Assembly: GCA_036417435.1 (NCBI GenBank)
Contig: CM070903.1
Coordinates: forward strand, 80,469,501 to 80,533,500
From: Inia geoffrensis
Lineage: Eukaryota > Chordata > Mammalia > Artiodactyla > Iniidae
Direction: 5' to 3'
Length of the DNA stretch: 64,000 nucleotides
How positions within the stretch are numbered: the stretch's first letter is position 1; each line of letters starts with the position of its first letter. A model generated the notes under the pieces. It searched no databases, was not told where the DNA came from, and saw only the letters and a list, made by a program, of their open reading frames with translations. Below, piece after piece: positions 42,630 to 54,859 of the stretch. The position numbers were made by a program, and so were the translations under genes.

Positions 42630-43985
42630 CAGGGTTGACAGCCCAGGTGACCTTCCAGGTTTTTGTCTTTCAAGACTTTCTAAGGTTCTTGACCCAAAAG
42701 AATCAAAGAGTTAGACCACTCAGACCGCAGAGGCACTTCAGGCTTTCTGAAGCTTCCATGCTTTCACGCCTCAGAAAGCCTCTTTAAGGCCAACAGCCGA
42801 AGGAGAGACACCTTCTTGTCCTCCAATAGTCATGTGGTCACCAGCATCTGCAGTTTAGAAACAACTGTGAAAACAGCAGTTCAGCAGTTCTATGGCAAAT
42901 AGGACATGTCTAGAAAGCTTAGAAATGTGCATTAGGGCTAAAAGGGGCATAGAGGAAATGTAAAAATGAGAAATATAAATTGTCCAATCCTACTCTGGAC
43001 AACTCCACCTCACCGTCATTTTGAAAACATAAATGTTAGCAAGCAAAGGCTTTTGAGGAAGGAGAAGGCGAGCTGGGACTTGGAGATGACAAGGAATGCA
43101 AGGCACCAAGAAATGCTGACAAGTTTTGGAATAAGCTCAGTATTTTCATCAGTCAGTAAAAAATTAGGAAAGCTCAGGGAAACGAGGTTAGAAAAGTAGA
43201 GTGGGGCTAGATTATTAAAAAACAAATAACAAACAACAAAAAGAAAAAGGAAACCCACAGAAAATTTCAGACACATTATAAAAGCAGTCACCTTAGGAGT
43301 GACTAAGGCAGAGAAGTTAAATGTCATTCACAGTAACCAACAGGTCACAAAGACGCTTTTACAAAGAAAGAGCTGAAATGATCTATGGTCCATTTCATGA
43401 AGTGTTGGCCCTGATAGCCCACTGGCACATAGCCTGGAGAGTGGCAGAAAGAGACACATTTCAGAAAAACTAAAAGCCAAACACCACCTGCTACTTTCAC
43501 TGGTTCATAAAGGCCAGGTGAGATTTGAGTAGCAGAAGGAAGCCAACCCTGCAGGCTCACTTCAAGTGATGAGATGATCCCAGTGTGCTTACTAAAGAGA
43601 GCTGATTCTAGTCATTTCAGGGGTGTCCCACAAGCCTTTTTAAGGTAAGTATTGTGGACAGGACTCTCCTGAGATTATTAAGCACAAAACACACGTGCAA
43701 GACCACTGCCTTGGAGCAGAGTATGAGAAAGTTGTTTTTACTGAAAACTGAAAGCATTAGGTGCAAAAGTGGCAGACAACTCCACCCCCCCAGGAGATGG
43801 GACATGGAAGGACCAAATGAAATCATTCATTAGAAGAAGAGAGGCCTTTAAGGATGATGGGACTGATGGCAAATCATTACATCTATTCTATATCACAAAT
43901 GACTGGGGAATTATTTATCTTCTTACACTGATGTATAACACACTGATACGTGTGTGTGTGAGAGAGATTTTCACCACTTGAACCA
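42630..43985. other. No gene or clear repeat recognised
   Basis: Intronic sequence without supportable exons. A short (GT)n lies at 43951-43961. Confidence 0.45.
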
Positions 43986-43989
43986 TTAT

Positions 43990-44145
43990 ACACTTATTTC
44001 TGTATGGTCTATCCTCCCCCTTTTTACAGCATAAAATCCAGGAGGGCAAGGACTTTGGTCATTGCTTATTACCAGTCCTAAAACAGCACCTGGCACATTT
44101 GAGTTCTCGATGCTTGACTAAATGAATGAATGAACAAATAAGTGA
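43990..44145 (+). repeat. L2 3' fragment
   Basis: 'cataaaatccaggagggcaaggactttggtcattgc', 'acagcacctggcacatttgag' and the terminal 'aaatgaatgaatgaac' are L2 hallmarks. Confidence 0.8.
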
Positions 44146-44149
44146 ATTA

Positions 44150-45124
44150 GCGTCTTTTGTCTTCTATATAATGAATTTATGCTTGCATCTTTTCCTTCAC
44201 AAAATCCTGAGAACCATCTCATTCAGGTATAACAGATATGTTTTCCTAGTTAATATGTAATCAGAGGAGCAGACAACAACCTTTTGATTTCAAGTTTAGT
44301 ACTGAGATGCATAGCTAAAGTGATAAGACGATTTCATCCATAATTGTGTCTTAATTTCTCAAAATGTACCTCTATTCCACTTTCTTTTCAAAATATACAT
44401 GCAGAGATACAAACTCAAACACACATGGATACAAATGGATTATCTGTATTATTTGAAGAAGAAAACAGCCCAACCGTATCAATGCTGTAGAGGCTGAAAA
44501 TGTGTCATCCCTGTAGTTTAAAATATTGAAATGTTTCATTATTCTCTTCAAAAGAAGTGAAAAAATGTCTGAATTTCCAAAGATGAAATTTCCAGGTTGG
44601 AACATTTTAATGAAGAGAGGAAAAACACAGATTCTGAACAGGTCTGAGACAGATTTAAAGGCATATTTGAAAATTAGGCACTGTACATTCTTTATACACA
44701 TGCTGACAGAATTAAGGGCACACCATCCTTTGCTGAATGAGAGCTTATTAGAAGTGCTGGTGTGAGCCATTTCCTTTTGTTCCCTGGAGAAAAAGCTAAG
44801 GCTTGAAAAAATACTTTGTTAATGAATCATCTTAAGCTGGCGAATTTAAGTCAGTAAGACTGATAAATTAAGGTTCTGATGGCAACACGATTCTTTCCTG
44901 TCATGCACATGGTAGAGCTATAACAGGAACACTGGTTTCCATCTTAAGGATCTGGGAGGATTGATACAACTCTGAGATTCGGCATTGCTAATTAGGAATG
45001 TCAGCAAAAGTTCTGACGCTCTCTGTGTTGCTGAAGTCAAAATAGCAGAGAAAAGGTACATAAGTCTCATGCTCCCATCTTCTCCTTAGCCAGAGGGTGA
45101 AAAAATAACAGCCCCTTCATATTC
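44150..45124. other. Repeat-poor stretch without a gene
   Basis: No exon and no recognised repeat. About 44540-44900 looks unusually free of repeat signatures. Open frames on both strands (44372-44770 minus, 44526-44765 plus) overlap each other and show no motif. Confidence 0.4.
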
Positions 45125-45310
45125 GTTCAGCACTTGCAATTTACAATTCACTTCTGCACACAACTACCATTTGAACTGTATTGAACATTCGAAACATGCT
45201 GTTTACGCCCATTTGATAAATCAGGAAACTGAGTTCAATAGGATAAGTGACCTCTCCCATGTCACAGAGCCTGAAACTGATAAAGCCAGGCCTCAAAGGC
45301 AGGCCAGTAC
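45125..45310 (-). repeat. MIR
   Basis: Reverse orientation: 'ttgaactgtattgaac', 'cgcccatttgataaatcaggaaactgagttc', 'ataagtgacctctcccatgtcacagagcc'. Confidence 0.75.
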
Positions 45311-46365
45311 TTCATTTTTATATACAAGGCTGCACTGAATTACAGCACCGGCAAGAACTTGCCTTCTACTCTTTCGCTTTGCTTACATTATTTTCAAAAA
45401 CAAACAGGGATTGCCATTTCTGTTGTTGGGACAGTGGTAAATGAATGAACCAGTAAATGGAGCCCAAGTATGGAAATGGCTTCTACTTTTAGCAAGCATT
45501 ATGTGTCCCTTTGTGTATAAGTGCATCGGTCGTAAAAGCATGGAAAGTCAAGTTCAAGTAGTGAAAATCAAGTTCTGAGAGGACAGATCACAAACATGCT
45601 TTCATGACTTGTCCATCTGTCTCTATCCTGCCTTTGAAACAGAAAGAAGAAAAAAAAAAAAGTCTTTCTTAGAATGCTCTTTGCCATCCCCAAAATGGTT
45701 TTACAAACAGACACATAAACCCCTGCAATGTGTTGTTAAGTGAGGAGGCCCTGGGAACCCCGGGAGAGCTTCTCATGGTTACCCAGATGCTCCGCTGCTT
45801 TGTAAAGCCAGGTGACATCCTCCGGACAAAACACCTCAGCCTGACATACAACCGTGAAAAACACTAGGCATCTTGGCGGAGCAGTTCCTCTTAAAAAAGG
45901 GGCTTATATTAAAAAAAAAAAAAAAAAAAATGTATTCACAGAGCTTAAGTTTGGGAAACTCTCCACAGTGAAAGCATGAACTGAAGCCATAGCCACAAAA
46001 TAGTCTAAGCAAGAAAAGCCAAAGAAACCTAATTCAGGAAGCACCTCACTTGGCTTCATGCTATGAGTGATAGAAAGTGTGGGGCTGCCCAGGCTGCCTA
46101 CCTGTCACGTTAATATATGAACTATCTAAGTGTCAGGTTCTGGCAAGAAAGACAGAGGGAGAGAAGAGTAAGGGAGAATAGAGGCATGGATAGTTAAGAC
46201 AGAGGTTAGAGAAACACGATAATTGATGGATAAAGAGAACTAATGAACACATTTAACTTTGCAGAGTCACTCTGAGCCCTGACATCAGTGATCACAATTC
46301 CCACTGTCTCTCTGTTATGACCCGGCGATTCATCCTCATGATCCATTCGCTAAATATACTGTTCT
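45311..46365. other. No gene recognised
   Basis: Two A runs at 45648-45661 and 45911-45930. No SINE head accompanies the latter, so it is either an orphan tail or a simple tract. Confidence 0.5.
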
Positions 46366-46369
46366 TTCT

Positions 46370-46670
46370 AACATTGTTCCCATTCACAAAAAAACCTACT
46401 TTCCAAGATCCAGACGAAATACATCTCCAGGGAGCCTTGCCCAACGTCCCTGAGCAGAAAAAATATCTTACCTCTTTCTGCTGTTCGCAAAAGGCTTTCT
46501 TTGCCCAGAGCCCTGCTAGAATTCATTTCACATATTTTAAATGCCTCTCCCCCCATAAATTATTAGTTTCTGAGGGTGGAAACCATGTCTTGTTTCTCAA
46601 TACAAACTGCAAAGCATCTATGTCAGTGCTTGGAATAGAGGTTTTTAGTACTATTTTATTAAGTTGAATT
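46370..46670 (+). repeat. L2 3' region
   Basis: 'ctccagggagccttgcccaacgtccctgag', 'ttctgagggtggaaaccatgtcttgtttc' and 'tcagtgcttggaatagagg' follow L2 order. Confidence 0.65.
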
Positions 46671-46739
46671 CAAATACTTAAAAGGCTCCTTGTAACACTG
46701 ACATTCTGGACTTAAGAAGTGTGTATCCATCTTGCTTAA

Positions 46740-46925
46740 TCACTTATCCATTCATTCATTCATTAAACAGTTATTTACTAAGCACCTATTGCCTGCCACC
46801 CATTGTGCTCAGACCCCTACAATGCAATGGTACCCCCTTGGAGTTTACAGTTGAGTCTGGGCAGTGATCAAATAATTATGAAATTAAAACTGTGGTAAGT
46901 ACTGCAATGGAAACATTTAGGAGCA
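46740..46925 (+). repeat. Old ATTCATTCA-type repeat
   Basis: 'cattcattcattcattaaacagttatttactaagcacctattgcctgccacccattgtgctcag' is a common old mammalian repeat also hinted at near 17010 and 49530. Family not named. Confidence 0.5.
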
Positions 46926-48010
46926 TTTGAAAAGATCCATTCAGCTCTAACACTGAAACTTCCAGGGACCGGTTATCAAAACACAGACAGAGGCAACTGT
47001 GATAAAAACAAGAAAAGGAGTATGAAAGGCCTTAAATGATGACAAATGCAGCTTCACTTCAGTTTTATTTGTATTAGGAACTTAAGCAACATTACAAAAG
47101 AAGAAGTACATGTTCAACTTCATCCTATATCTGTGCTTCTAAATTGTCTTCTGATATATTCTGATGTACAACATGGTGAAAGATTATACCTGCCTCAGGA
47201 CTTTGAAAATCTGTTCAGCTCTTGCTCTAGAACACATCAGCTGTTGACCCTGAACTTCCCCATCTGTAAAATGGAGACCATAAATTCTGCTGTGACAACT
47301 ACACAGGGTTGATGTGTAAGGATTCAATGACAGTGGAGTATAAACACATTTTGTAAAGTGCATATCGTGTGCACACAGAACTGTCAACCCAAAAGTCTGA
47401 TATATATATAACCATACAACATATATACATATATTCATATATATACACATAAATTCCTATATATATTATGTATATAGTTGGATTTTTGCATTAGGCTACA
47501 CAGTTTTTTCATCATAGCAATTTTTCAGTCACTCTGTTGTTCCTTTTTACATTTTCTCTGCCAGCAGGGAATGGGAGAGGGAGGTAAAAGGATATCAAAG
47601 TCTTTCTGCCTGACTCCTCTGCTCACAGCCAGGATAAACAAAGGACAAAGAACCAAGGACCTGAGTCAAACCCCAAAGGTCAAGCTGCACCGCTGGATGA
47701 TGGTACCAATTAACACAACCTCTTGTAAAATTGTTGCCAGCAATAAGTATCTGGAAAAATTCTGAGACTTTAATGATACCATGAATTGACACTGAGGGGA
47801 AACGGTAGCATAATTTTTACCTAACGTTCTGTCAGCAATCATAGAAGAATACGAGACGTATACAACTGAAACAGCATATTTACATCTAGTTTCCTATATA
47901 AAGAATGCTGACGTAAAATCCTAGACTGCATGTCTCTTCTCTATCAATCATAAAGAACTGCAAGAAAATCCTAGAAAGAAATGCTAGCACTTTCCAAGCA
48001 GCAGTAACAT
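46926..48010. other. No gene; TA-rich tract inside
   Basis: A TA-rich low-complexity tract covers about 47398-47478. No supportable exon in the remainder. Confidence 0.5.
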
Positions 48011-48020
48011 CATTTATTAA

Positions 48021-48196
48021 TGATAACATGTAGTAAATGCTTACTAAATGCCAGACACTGTTAGAAGAACTTTCAGTACAATACCCAACCTTCACAAAAC
48101 CCTAGGAAGTAGGAATAATTGCCCTCATTTTTTTTACAGAAGAGAATACTGAGACTCAGAGAAGTTCACTGATTCATCTAAGATCACACAGTCAGC
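48021..48196 (-). repeat. MIR
   Basis: Reverse MIR: 'gcttactaaatgccagacactgttag', 'tgccctcattttttttacagaagagaatactgagactcagagaagttc', 'agatcacacagtcagc'. Confidence 0.85.
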
Positions 48197-48639
48197 ATTG
48201 ACCAAACATACTGAACAGTACCACTTATCTGGCACTGTGCTAGGAGGCCAGGGACACGTTGGGGAGGGAAAAAGTCAAAAGGGAGACATCCTTGACCCAG
48301 AGATGAGTCATAGACTGCTTCGACCCAAAGAATCTGCAGCAAAGCTGAGACATGAACATAAATTACTATAATCCAAAGTAGAAAACTTTAAGTACCATAA
48401 GAAATGCACAGTTAAGTTCCATCTTGCTATTTATGGGTACGCGGGCGGGGCAGACGTAAGGGGTACGTGCGCAGCAAGTGAGATGAATTCTAGGCCGAAA
48501 AAAATTACAGAATTAACGTGAATAACCTTATTCTTCACAACTTTACAAACGTCTGGGGCTTGATTCCTTTAGGATAAGCCTATGGACTATGTGTTCTCTG
48601 AGTTTGCTTCCTGGGGTACTTCAGTAATACAGTTCACAG

Positions 48640-48760
48640 TAAGTAGGCTGGAAGGTTCCTGAGGACAGGTGCTGTCTGTACTGTATCCTCATGCCTAGGA
48701 CGGTGTCTAGTACACAGAAATATGGAATTAGGGGTCGAATGAATTAATGTGTTAGTCAAA
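48640..48760 (+). repeat. L2 3' fragment
   Basis: 'ggctggaaggttcctgaggacaggtgctgtctgtactgtatcctcatgcctaggacggtgtctagtacac' matches the L2 3' end. Confidence 0.7.
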
Positions 48761-49871
48761 AAGAGAGCAAATGAACGAATACAGAAGCACAAAGTCAGGT
48801 GTACACTGTTAAGAAGTATAGACCGCACTGGAGTTCATGAACTCAAGTTCCCTGACTGCTAAAGCCCTGTCCCCAGGTGTAACTTTGCAAACACGAGTGC
48901 CGAGGGACTTTTGCTAGACAGCAGGTGGGAGTTCTCTTAACCGAGAGACCATACTGGTGACCCACCTGGTCAGTGATTTGAAGAATACCAAGAAGCAAAG
49001 CATGAACTCTTGTTTTATTCCCCATTATGGCAGGAAGCACGGAGTGAACCACAAAAGCTGTATTATCTAGAACTTTCTTGAGAGCTATAAAGTAACTCAT
49101 TTGCAGAAGTCGTTGATTTCGTACATGGGGGCTGTTTGGTGAGACTGAGGAAGCCAATGATGGCTGACTTCCTGGAGTGAGTCACGGCCATAACCCCCTT
49201 TGACAGTATTAATAGAACAGGGGGAAAATTTCCAGGAAACGTCAATTACCACAAGCACCAAAATAGAAAAGACGGCTAGTGACTTAATCACTAAACTTTT
49301 GGGGAGACTGTTCCCTTTCTTTATCAGAAAAAGCTAACAGTACATCAAACTAACACATTTTGAAACTAGTTAACAGCATCCTTTCATAGTTTGCAGAGTT
49401 ATCTTTTAATTCTACACGAAGATTTTGCTTTAGCAAAATGACCATGCATACTCTGGGCTAATTCCAGTTAAACCAAGGTTCCGAGGTCAAGATTTAGACC
49501 TCCAAGACACAGACATATGCACTGAATGATTCATTCATCCATTCATTCCTTCCTTCAAACCTTAAATTAATAGGTACTTAATGGGCATCTACTACTATGT
49601 TCCAGATTCATATTCCCTAAGAAACAAAGAAATAAATAAAAGAGACAATAACTATAATAAATGTCTTGATCTCTGCTCTCTGTTGTGGCTAAATCTCTTC
49701 ACATTGTTTGCAGGTTATATCGTCATTAGGGTTAAGAGATTACTTCTGTTTTGTAGCCTCAGAAAGTGCTAGGAATCTTAGGTCAATCTAATAAGTTTTA
49801 AAACCTAAGGGGTTTATTCCTACTCTAAAGACATGCCATATCTGCCTTCATAGCTTCATTTCCTCATAACC
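48761..49871. other. No gene; old repeat traces
   Basis: The segment near 49525-49660 ('attcattcatccattcattccttcc...gggcatctactactatgttccag') is another ATTCATTCA-type old repeat. No exon supported. Confidence 0.45.
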
Positions 49872-50065
49872 TGGCAGCATAGTGTAGGACGTATGTGTAC
49901 AAGTTCTGGGACCCGAATGTCTGGGTTCAAAGTCTAGTTCTGCTACTTAATAACTATGTGACTTAAGAGCCAGTTAGTCCATGCCTCTGTGCTTCAGCTT
50001 CCACATCCAACAAATGGAAATGAATGGCAGCACTATTTCATACGATTATTATAGGGATTAAATGA
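49872..50065 (+). repeat. MIR
   Basis: 'gttctgggacccgaatgtctgggttcaaagtctagttctgctacttaataactatgtgactt' is MIR. It ends in 'gggattaaatgagtgtg' at the microsatellite. Confidence 0.85.
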
Positions 50066-50070
50066 GTGTG

Positions 50071-50119
<49 letters not shown>

Positions 50120-50161
50120 ATATACACACACATATATATACACACACACACATATATATAA
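50066..50161. repeat. Compound (TA)(TG)/(TA)(CA) microsatellite, self-complementary
   Basis: A TG run (about 50086-50112) is followed across a TATATGTATATA centre by two CA runs (50125-50131, 50140-50151). The arms are inverted copies, so the tract can fold into a hairpin. Confidence 0.85.
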
Positions 50162-50635
50162 TCGGAGATATATATGTATATTTATATGTTTGGAATGGTA
50201 TCTGGAATGTAACACTTCAGAAAATTTTACTATTTTTCTCATTACTATTATTACCCCCACTTAGTCCAAGAGCGGGGGTTTCATTACTGTGCACAGGAGC
50301 AGAATCAGTTGCACAGCTCTAACCCTGGTCACGTATGCCAACTGACCTCTGCCTGCTCACTCACTTGTGATCTCTGTGCTCTGCCATCCTGACTACAATG
50401 AGACCGCATGCGCCAGCCCAAAATCCAGGCAATCCAGTTGGACCACCTTTCCCTCACTGCGGCTGATTTGCTTCCAGTGCCTATTTAAATTCAGTAAGTG
50501 TGGCTAAGGAAATAGCCTGCCCATCCCATGCTCACCCACCTCAAACACATAAAAACCTTCTCGACTAACCAGTTCCAAGCATCCTTTCTGGCCCCCAAGT
50601 ATTTCACCACAGCTGCTGTACTAACTGCAGAATGG
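50162..50635. other. No gene or clear repeat recognised
   Basis: More GC-rich than its neighbours near 50260-50470, without a supportable exon. Confidence 0.4.
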
Positions 50636-50639
50636 AATT

Positions 50640-51075
50640 TAATTAAAAGGATATTTTGGCAAGAACCAGTAATAAGTTGGTCATAAACATGTTCCCAATT
50701 TCTTCAACATGCTCTTTCCTTAAAAAGCTAGCTGTGAAGACCTTCACTATGTTCTCTAACAGAAAACACTGGAAGCAACGCATATGATTGGCAACATGGC
50801 AATATTTGAATAAATTCTGAAATATCTGCTCCAAGGACTGTAATACCATTGCTAAAAACGATGACGGAAATTCTTATTCTATAACACTAAATGAAAAAAA
50901 ATGCAAAATTACACCTCTCCCGATTACACTTTATAAAAACTACAGGCCTATGTTACTGAAGACATAGAACACGGGGTTGATGCGTTAGGGAAGCAGGATT
51001 GTGGGTATTTTTTTAATGAGTTTATTTTCTTATTAAAAAGCACATGTGCACATTTTTAAATATATCTCAATAATC
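50640..51075 (+). mobile_element. Old L1 (L1M-class) fragment
   Basis: 'ggcaatatttgaataaattctgaaatatctgc', 'acactaaatgaaaaaaaatgcaaaatt', 'cgattacactttataaaaac' and the T-rich 'gggtatttttttaatgagtttattttcttatt' match the old L1 3' region. Confidence 0.55.
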
Positions 51076-51079
51076 TTCA

Positions 51080-53570
51080 AATTTACCTAAAGTCCACAAA
51101 GAAAAAAATATCTTAAGAAGGATTTATACGATTGAAATACATTAGAAAACTTCAAGTGCATAACACATCATCCTAATAAGCAGGAACTTTTCCCTCTGAA
51201 GGATACATAAGTACTCCCAAAATTAAATCCAGGCATCACTCAGCGCATCACTCACATGCAGGCGCTTTGGGACGGAAGCTCTCATATCCTTCCAGATCCA
51301 CCTACTCCTGAAGCCCACAGAAGCAACAACGTGGCTAAATCTCATTCATCAGCAGCCTCAAGTGCTACTTAGGAAGGGTGCTCACAACTAAGAGCATCAT
51401 CTTAATTCCTAATTATTATCATGTGAGTGGCTGTGTAAATAAATGGCTGGATGAGGCTCCCTAATTCCAAGGGGTTTTCATCCTTAACTCACACTCTGGT
51501 TCTAGGCTCCAGGCTGGAGGGCTGGCAGTGTCTTCTCCTCTCCTTCTCTTTGATCATTCCTTCCACACCTAGGAGACCAGAACTCCCTGCTGGTGTAGGC
51601 ACGTCCTACTGCCATCGCAGTCACACATCTCTCTTCAACTGACCACCCGTTCCACCCCAATTCCGCCTGCTTACCCCTCACCACCCCACTCCACATCTCT
51701 CATCCCATAGCCAGTCTGTGTCTATCCAACCTTCAGCACCACCTACTTTCGACTATCCAGGCCTAAAAACACACACTCTTTCTCAAAATTTCTACTGGAC
51801 TTAAAGTCTGGATTATTTTCTAATTGGCTCATCATTTTTCAAATCTCACCAAAAGCACTTTTGAGCATTTCAAATATAAATCCCAGGTCTTAAGTTTTTG
51901 TCGTTGTTTGTTCCCAAGGCAATTAATAATACTGGACAAATATTAGGGCCTAAGTAAATATGTGCTAATTTAAATACTACTTATACACAGAAGATGTTGA
52001 CAATAGAGAGGAGTTATTTGTGAAATGCACACGTACTTCTCAAGTAATAACGAGCACTGTACAACGCTATGATCAGAACAGGGGACCTGGAGAGGGATAA
52101 ATCCGTGAGGTACTATGTTAAACCCCTGAAACAGGGAATTGAAGACCTGCTGCTGTGTACTGACCTCCAAAACGCTAGGAACTCCATTTCTCTCAGCCTC
52201 AGTTTCCTCACCTAAAATCAGAAGTGTTCAAACAGATCATCTGAATTGTACATCGGCAGTGACCTTCCACAATCCACCTGACCTCCCTTGGCTCAGGAGT
52301 CAGGAGCCCTATTATTCTGGTCTTGGTACCTTGACGTTATAGGTGAGTCACACGAGATGACATCACCTCTGGATACTTCAGCTGAGACATCTACAAAATA
52401 GGAAGAGTATCCCCTGCCATTTACCTATCAAAGAAGAGTTCTAAGGATCACGTAAAATAACGGCTGTGAATGTTTTTCAAATGTAAAATACCACATAATA
52501 TTGAGGAATTTTATTTAGTCCTCTTTGCTAAATTTGCTAACATTAGGTTTGGGCTGGAGGACGTATCGGGAGTATAATCTATGGGACAGTTGCTCTAGAA
52601 GAGGCCTCTGAAGAGAAAGCAGCTCAGTAAATGAACTTTAAGAGGGCAATGCACCTTTCTGTCTCATTACACCAATAAGAAAACCTCAGAGAACTGGATG
52701 GTTGAGTAAGATAATGTGAGTGTCTGGCGTTTCCTCAAGGAAAGGCACAAAATGGAAGCACAGTTACAAACCCAAAGTCCTCAGATTCATTCTGGTGTTT
52801 GCACTTAAGTCCCTTAAACTGACTTAACCACACCAGTCTCGTTCAGAAAGTGACATTACTGAGAACATTATTTCCAATATCCCCAATAGTGCAGGGTATT
52901 TCCATGGTTTATAAACTACTAAAAGATCAGCTCAAACTAAATAAGGTCCTGCCTAAAGGGGAAAAAAAAAATAAGAAGAAAAAGAAAAATGTTCAAGCAT
53001 TATTTGTTTTGAAAAAACCATAGGTATTAATTTCTGTTTCCTTATTTACTTTCCTCACCCCCAGGGGTGAAAAAATTTGTAATAACACCTTGTATTTATA
53101 TAAGCATGTGTCTCTTAGCAGCAGGGAGTGCTTTACAGATATTATTTAATCAAACTTCACCTTATCACTAGGTAGTGGGCAATGGGTCATTATTAAGGGG
53201 TCATGTTAGTTGGGAAGAAAAAAAAGTCATAAAATATAGAAAATTTCAGGGTGGGATTGCGGGTGGGAATCAGCCCACCATACTGGATTCACCATACTGA
53301 ACTCATACTGGTGAGTTCAGAGAGGTCAAAAAACAACTCAGAGGCGGCAATTAAGATGCCATTCTTCCGTTACTTACAACGTTTAGTCTACCTGCATGAC
53401 TACTATCATCAATCTCTGCGTGTATGAATCTTTTTCCCCCTCGAAATCCAGCCCCAAAGCTTCCTCCTCCTACTCTAATGTAGCCTTCAGCCTTTACCTT
53501 CCCAGTCAGATTAATTTAGCCTTTCTTGTGATATTTTATATTTTAATTCTACCCTAAATGTAGTGTTTAA
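51080..53570. other. No gene; MIR-like traces
   Basis: MIR-like phrases occur near 52185-52215 ('tctctcagcctcagtttcctcacctaaaatcag') and 52375-52500. The C/T-rich part at 51480-51770 gives short open frames without motifs. Confidence 0.45.
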
Positions 53571-53579
53571 CAAGTTGTG

Positions 53580-53708
53580 GGTTGTTTTGTTTTCTTGTTT
53601 TTTGCCATGCCGTGCGGCTTGTTAGATAGCAGCTCCCCATCCAGGGACTGAATCCTGGCCACAGCAGTGAAGGCCCAGAGTCCTACCACTGGGCCACCAG
53701 GGAACTCC
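53580..53708 (-). mobile_element. Short tRNA-type SINE with target-site duplication
   Basis: The minus strand begins GGGAGTTCCCTGGTGGCCCAG and has a tRNA-Glu-like head ('ggactctgggccttcactgctgtggcc', 'caggattcagtccctgg'), then a short body ending in a T/G-rich tail. CAAGTTGTG occurs at both 53571-53579 and 53709-53717. It resembles the short cetartiodactyl tRNA SINEs more than CHR. Confidence 0.8.
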
Positions 53709-54269
53709 CAAGTTGTGTCTTTTTGAACTTAGTTGTGTACACGTCGTTACTCCTGTACCAGACTGAGACATCTGAGGAGAGAAACTAGGATTCAGTCTTT
53801 TGTGTACATTGCTTCCTAACACAGAGTCTCTCAATGTTCTTTTTCTCAAACTGAATCTTGGAGATAAAGCCATTAGACCGGATAATTTCTGGGGTCCCTT
53901 CCAGCTACAAATTCCAAGATGTCACAGTCAGAAGGAATTCATGACATTACCTAGTGCAGCCCCATCACTAATCAAGGGGCTCCAAGTGAGAAAAGAATGT
54001 GTCCAGCTGGAACCAAGTCTCCTGAGCACCATCTCGCGCTTCCTGGCCACACTATGGCACTTTTTCTAAACTGTTGAAAGGCCATGAGGAATTGCCTCAG
54101 GCTTATTCCCCTAAATTTCAAGCCAAGATCTTAGGATGCATCTACTTGACAGATGACAAGAAAATATTTAGCTTAAATAACCGTTACTCAGAACATACCA
54201 GTGCTGGCCAAGGACTCCTCACCATGGCTGAACTTGCTGCTTGGCATCATTTTAATACAATTAAAATGG

Positions 54270-54481
54270 AAGGCTTCCCTGGTGGCACAGTGGTTGAGAG
54301 TCCGCCTGCCGATGCAGGGGACACGGGTTTGTGCCCCGGTCCGGGAGGATGCCACATGCCGCGGAGCGGCTGGGCCCGTAAGCCATGGCCACTGAGCCTG
54401 CCCGTCCGGAGCCTGTGCTCCTCAACGGGAGAGGCCACAACAGTGAGAGGCCCGCGTACTGCCAAAAAAAAAAAAAAAAAA
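54270..54481 (+). mobile_element. CHR-type SINE
   Basis: Head GGCTTCCCTGGTGGCACAGTGG, B box GGTTTGTGCC, CHR body and an A run. The flanks 'aaaatggaagg' and 'aaaaaggaagg' may be a short target duplication. The 144-residue plus-strand frame across it is non-genic sequence plus SINE. Confidence 0.93.
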
Positions 54482-54504
54482 GGAAGGCAAATGCTGCCCC
54501 GAGA

Positions 54505-54773
54505 CTAGTGTTTTTCAAACTGTAGAAAGCAACTCACTAATGGATCATAAAATCAATTTACTGGATCCCCAAAAGTATTTTAAAAACTGAAATAGAATAG
54601 AAAACATCACCGTGTATCATGTAAAGTAAGAGCATGTACTGTGAAGTGAAATTTTCTTTCACGTCTTTATCTATATCTATATGTGTGTGTGTAATTATTA
54701 ATGTAAAATCTATTTCTTACTGCCATTTGTGTCAAAAAAAAAAAAAAAAAAAAAGGTTTGGAAGTCACTGCCT
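54505..54773 (+). mobile_element. hAT-like non-autonomous element with an internal A tract
   Basis: The left end 'tagtgtttttcaaactgtag' and right end 'aaggtttggaagtcactg' are inverted relative to each other, as in hAT elements. The interior has 'ctcactaatggatcataaaatcaatttactgg' and 'tgaaatagaatagaaaacatca'. A 21-base A tract at 54734-54754 lies just inside the right end. Related pieces lie at 15145 and 34795. Confidence 0.55.
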
Positions 54774-54859
54774 TGGACCAAAGTCTGTAGTGACAAATAT
54801 TAATAGCTACAGAGCTGACTGCTACACAGTTAACAAGAAGGGCAGGCAAAAACAGATCT

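Noticed and set aside
44372..44770. 132-residue minus-strand frame
   Set aside because: No recognisable domain, an overlapping frame on the other strand, no splice signals checked as convincing, and AT-rich composition like the flanks.
54074..54508. 144-residue plus-strand frame, the second longest in the window
   Set aside because: Its C-terminal half is CHR SINE and its N-terminal half has no motif.
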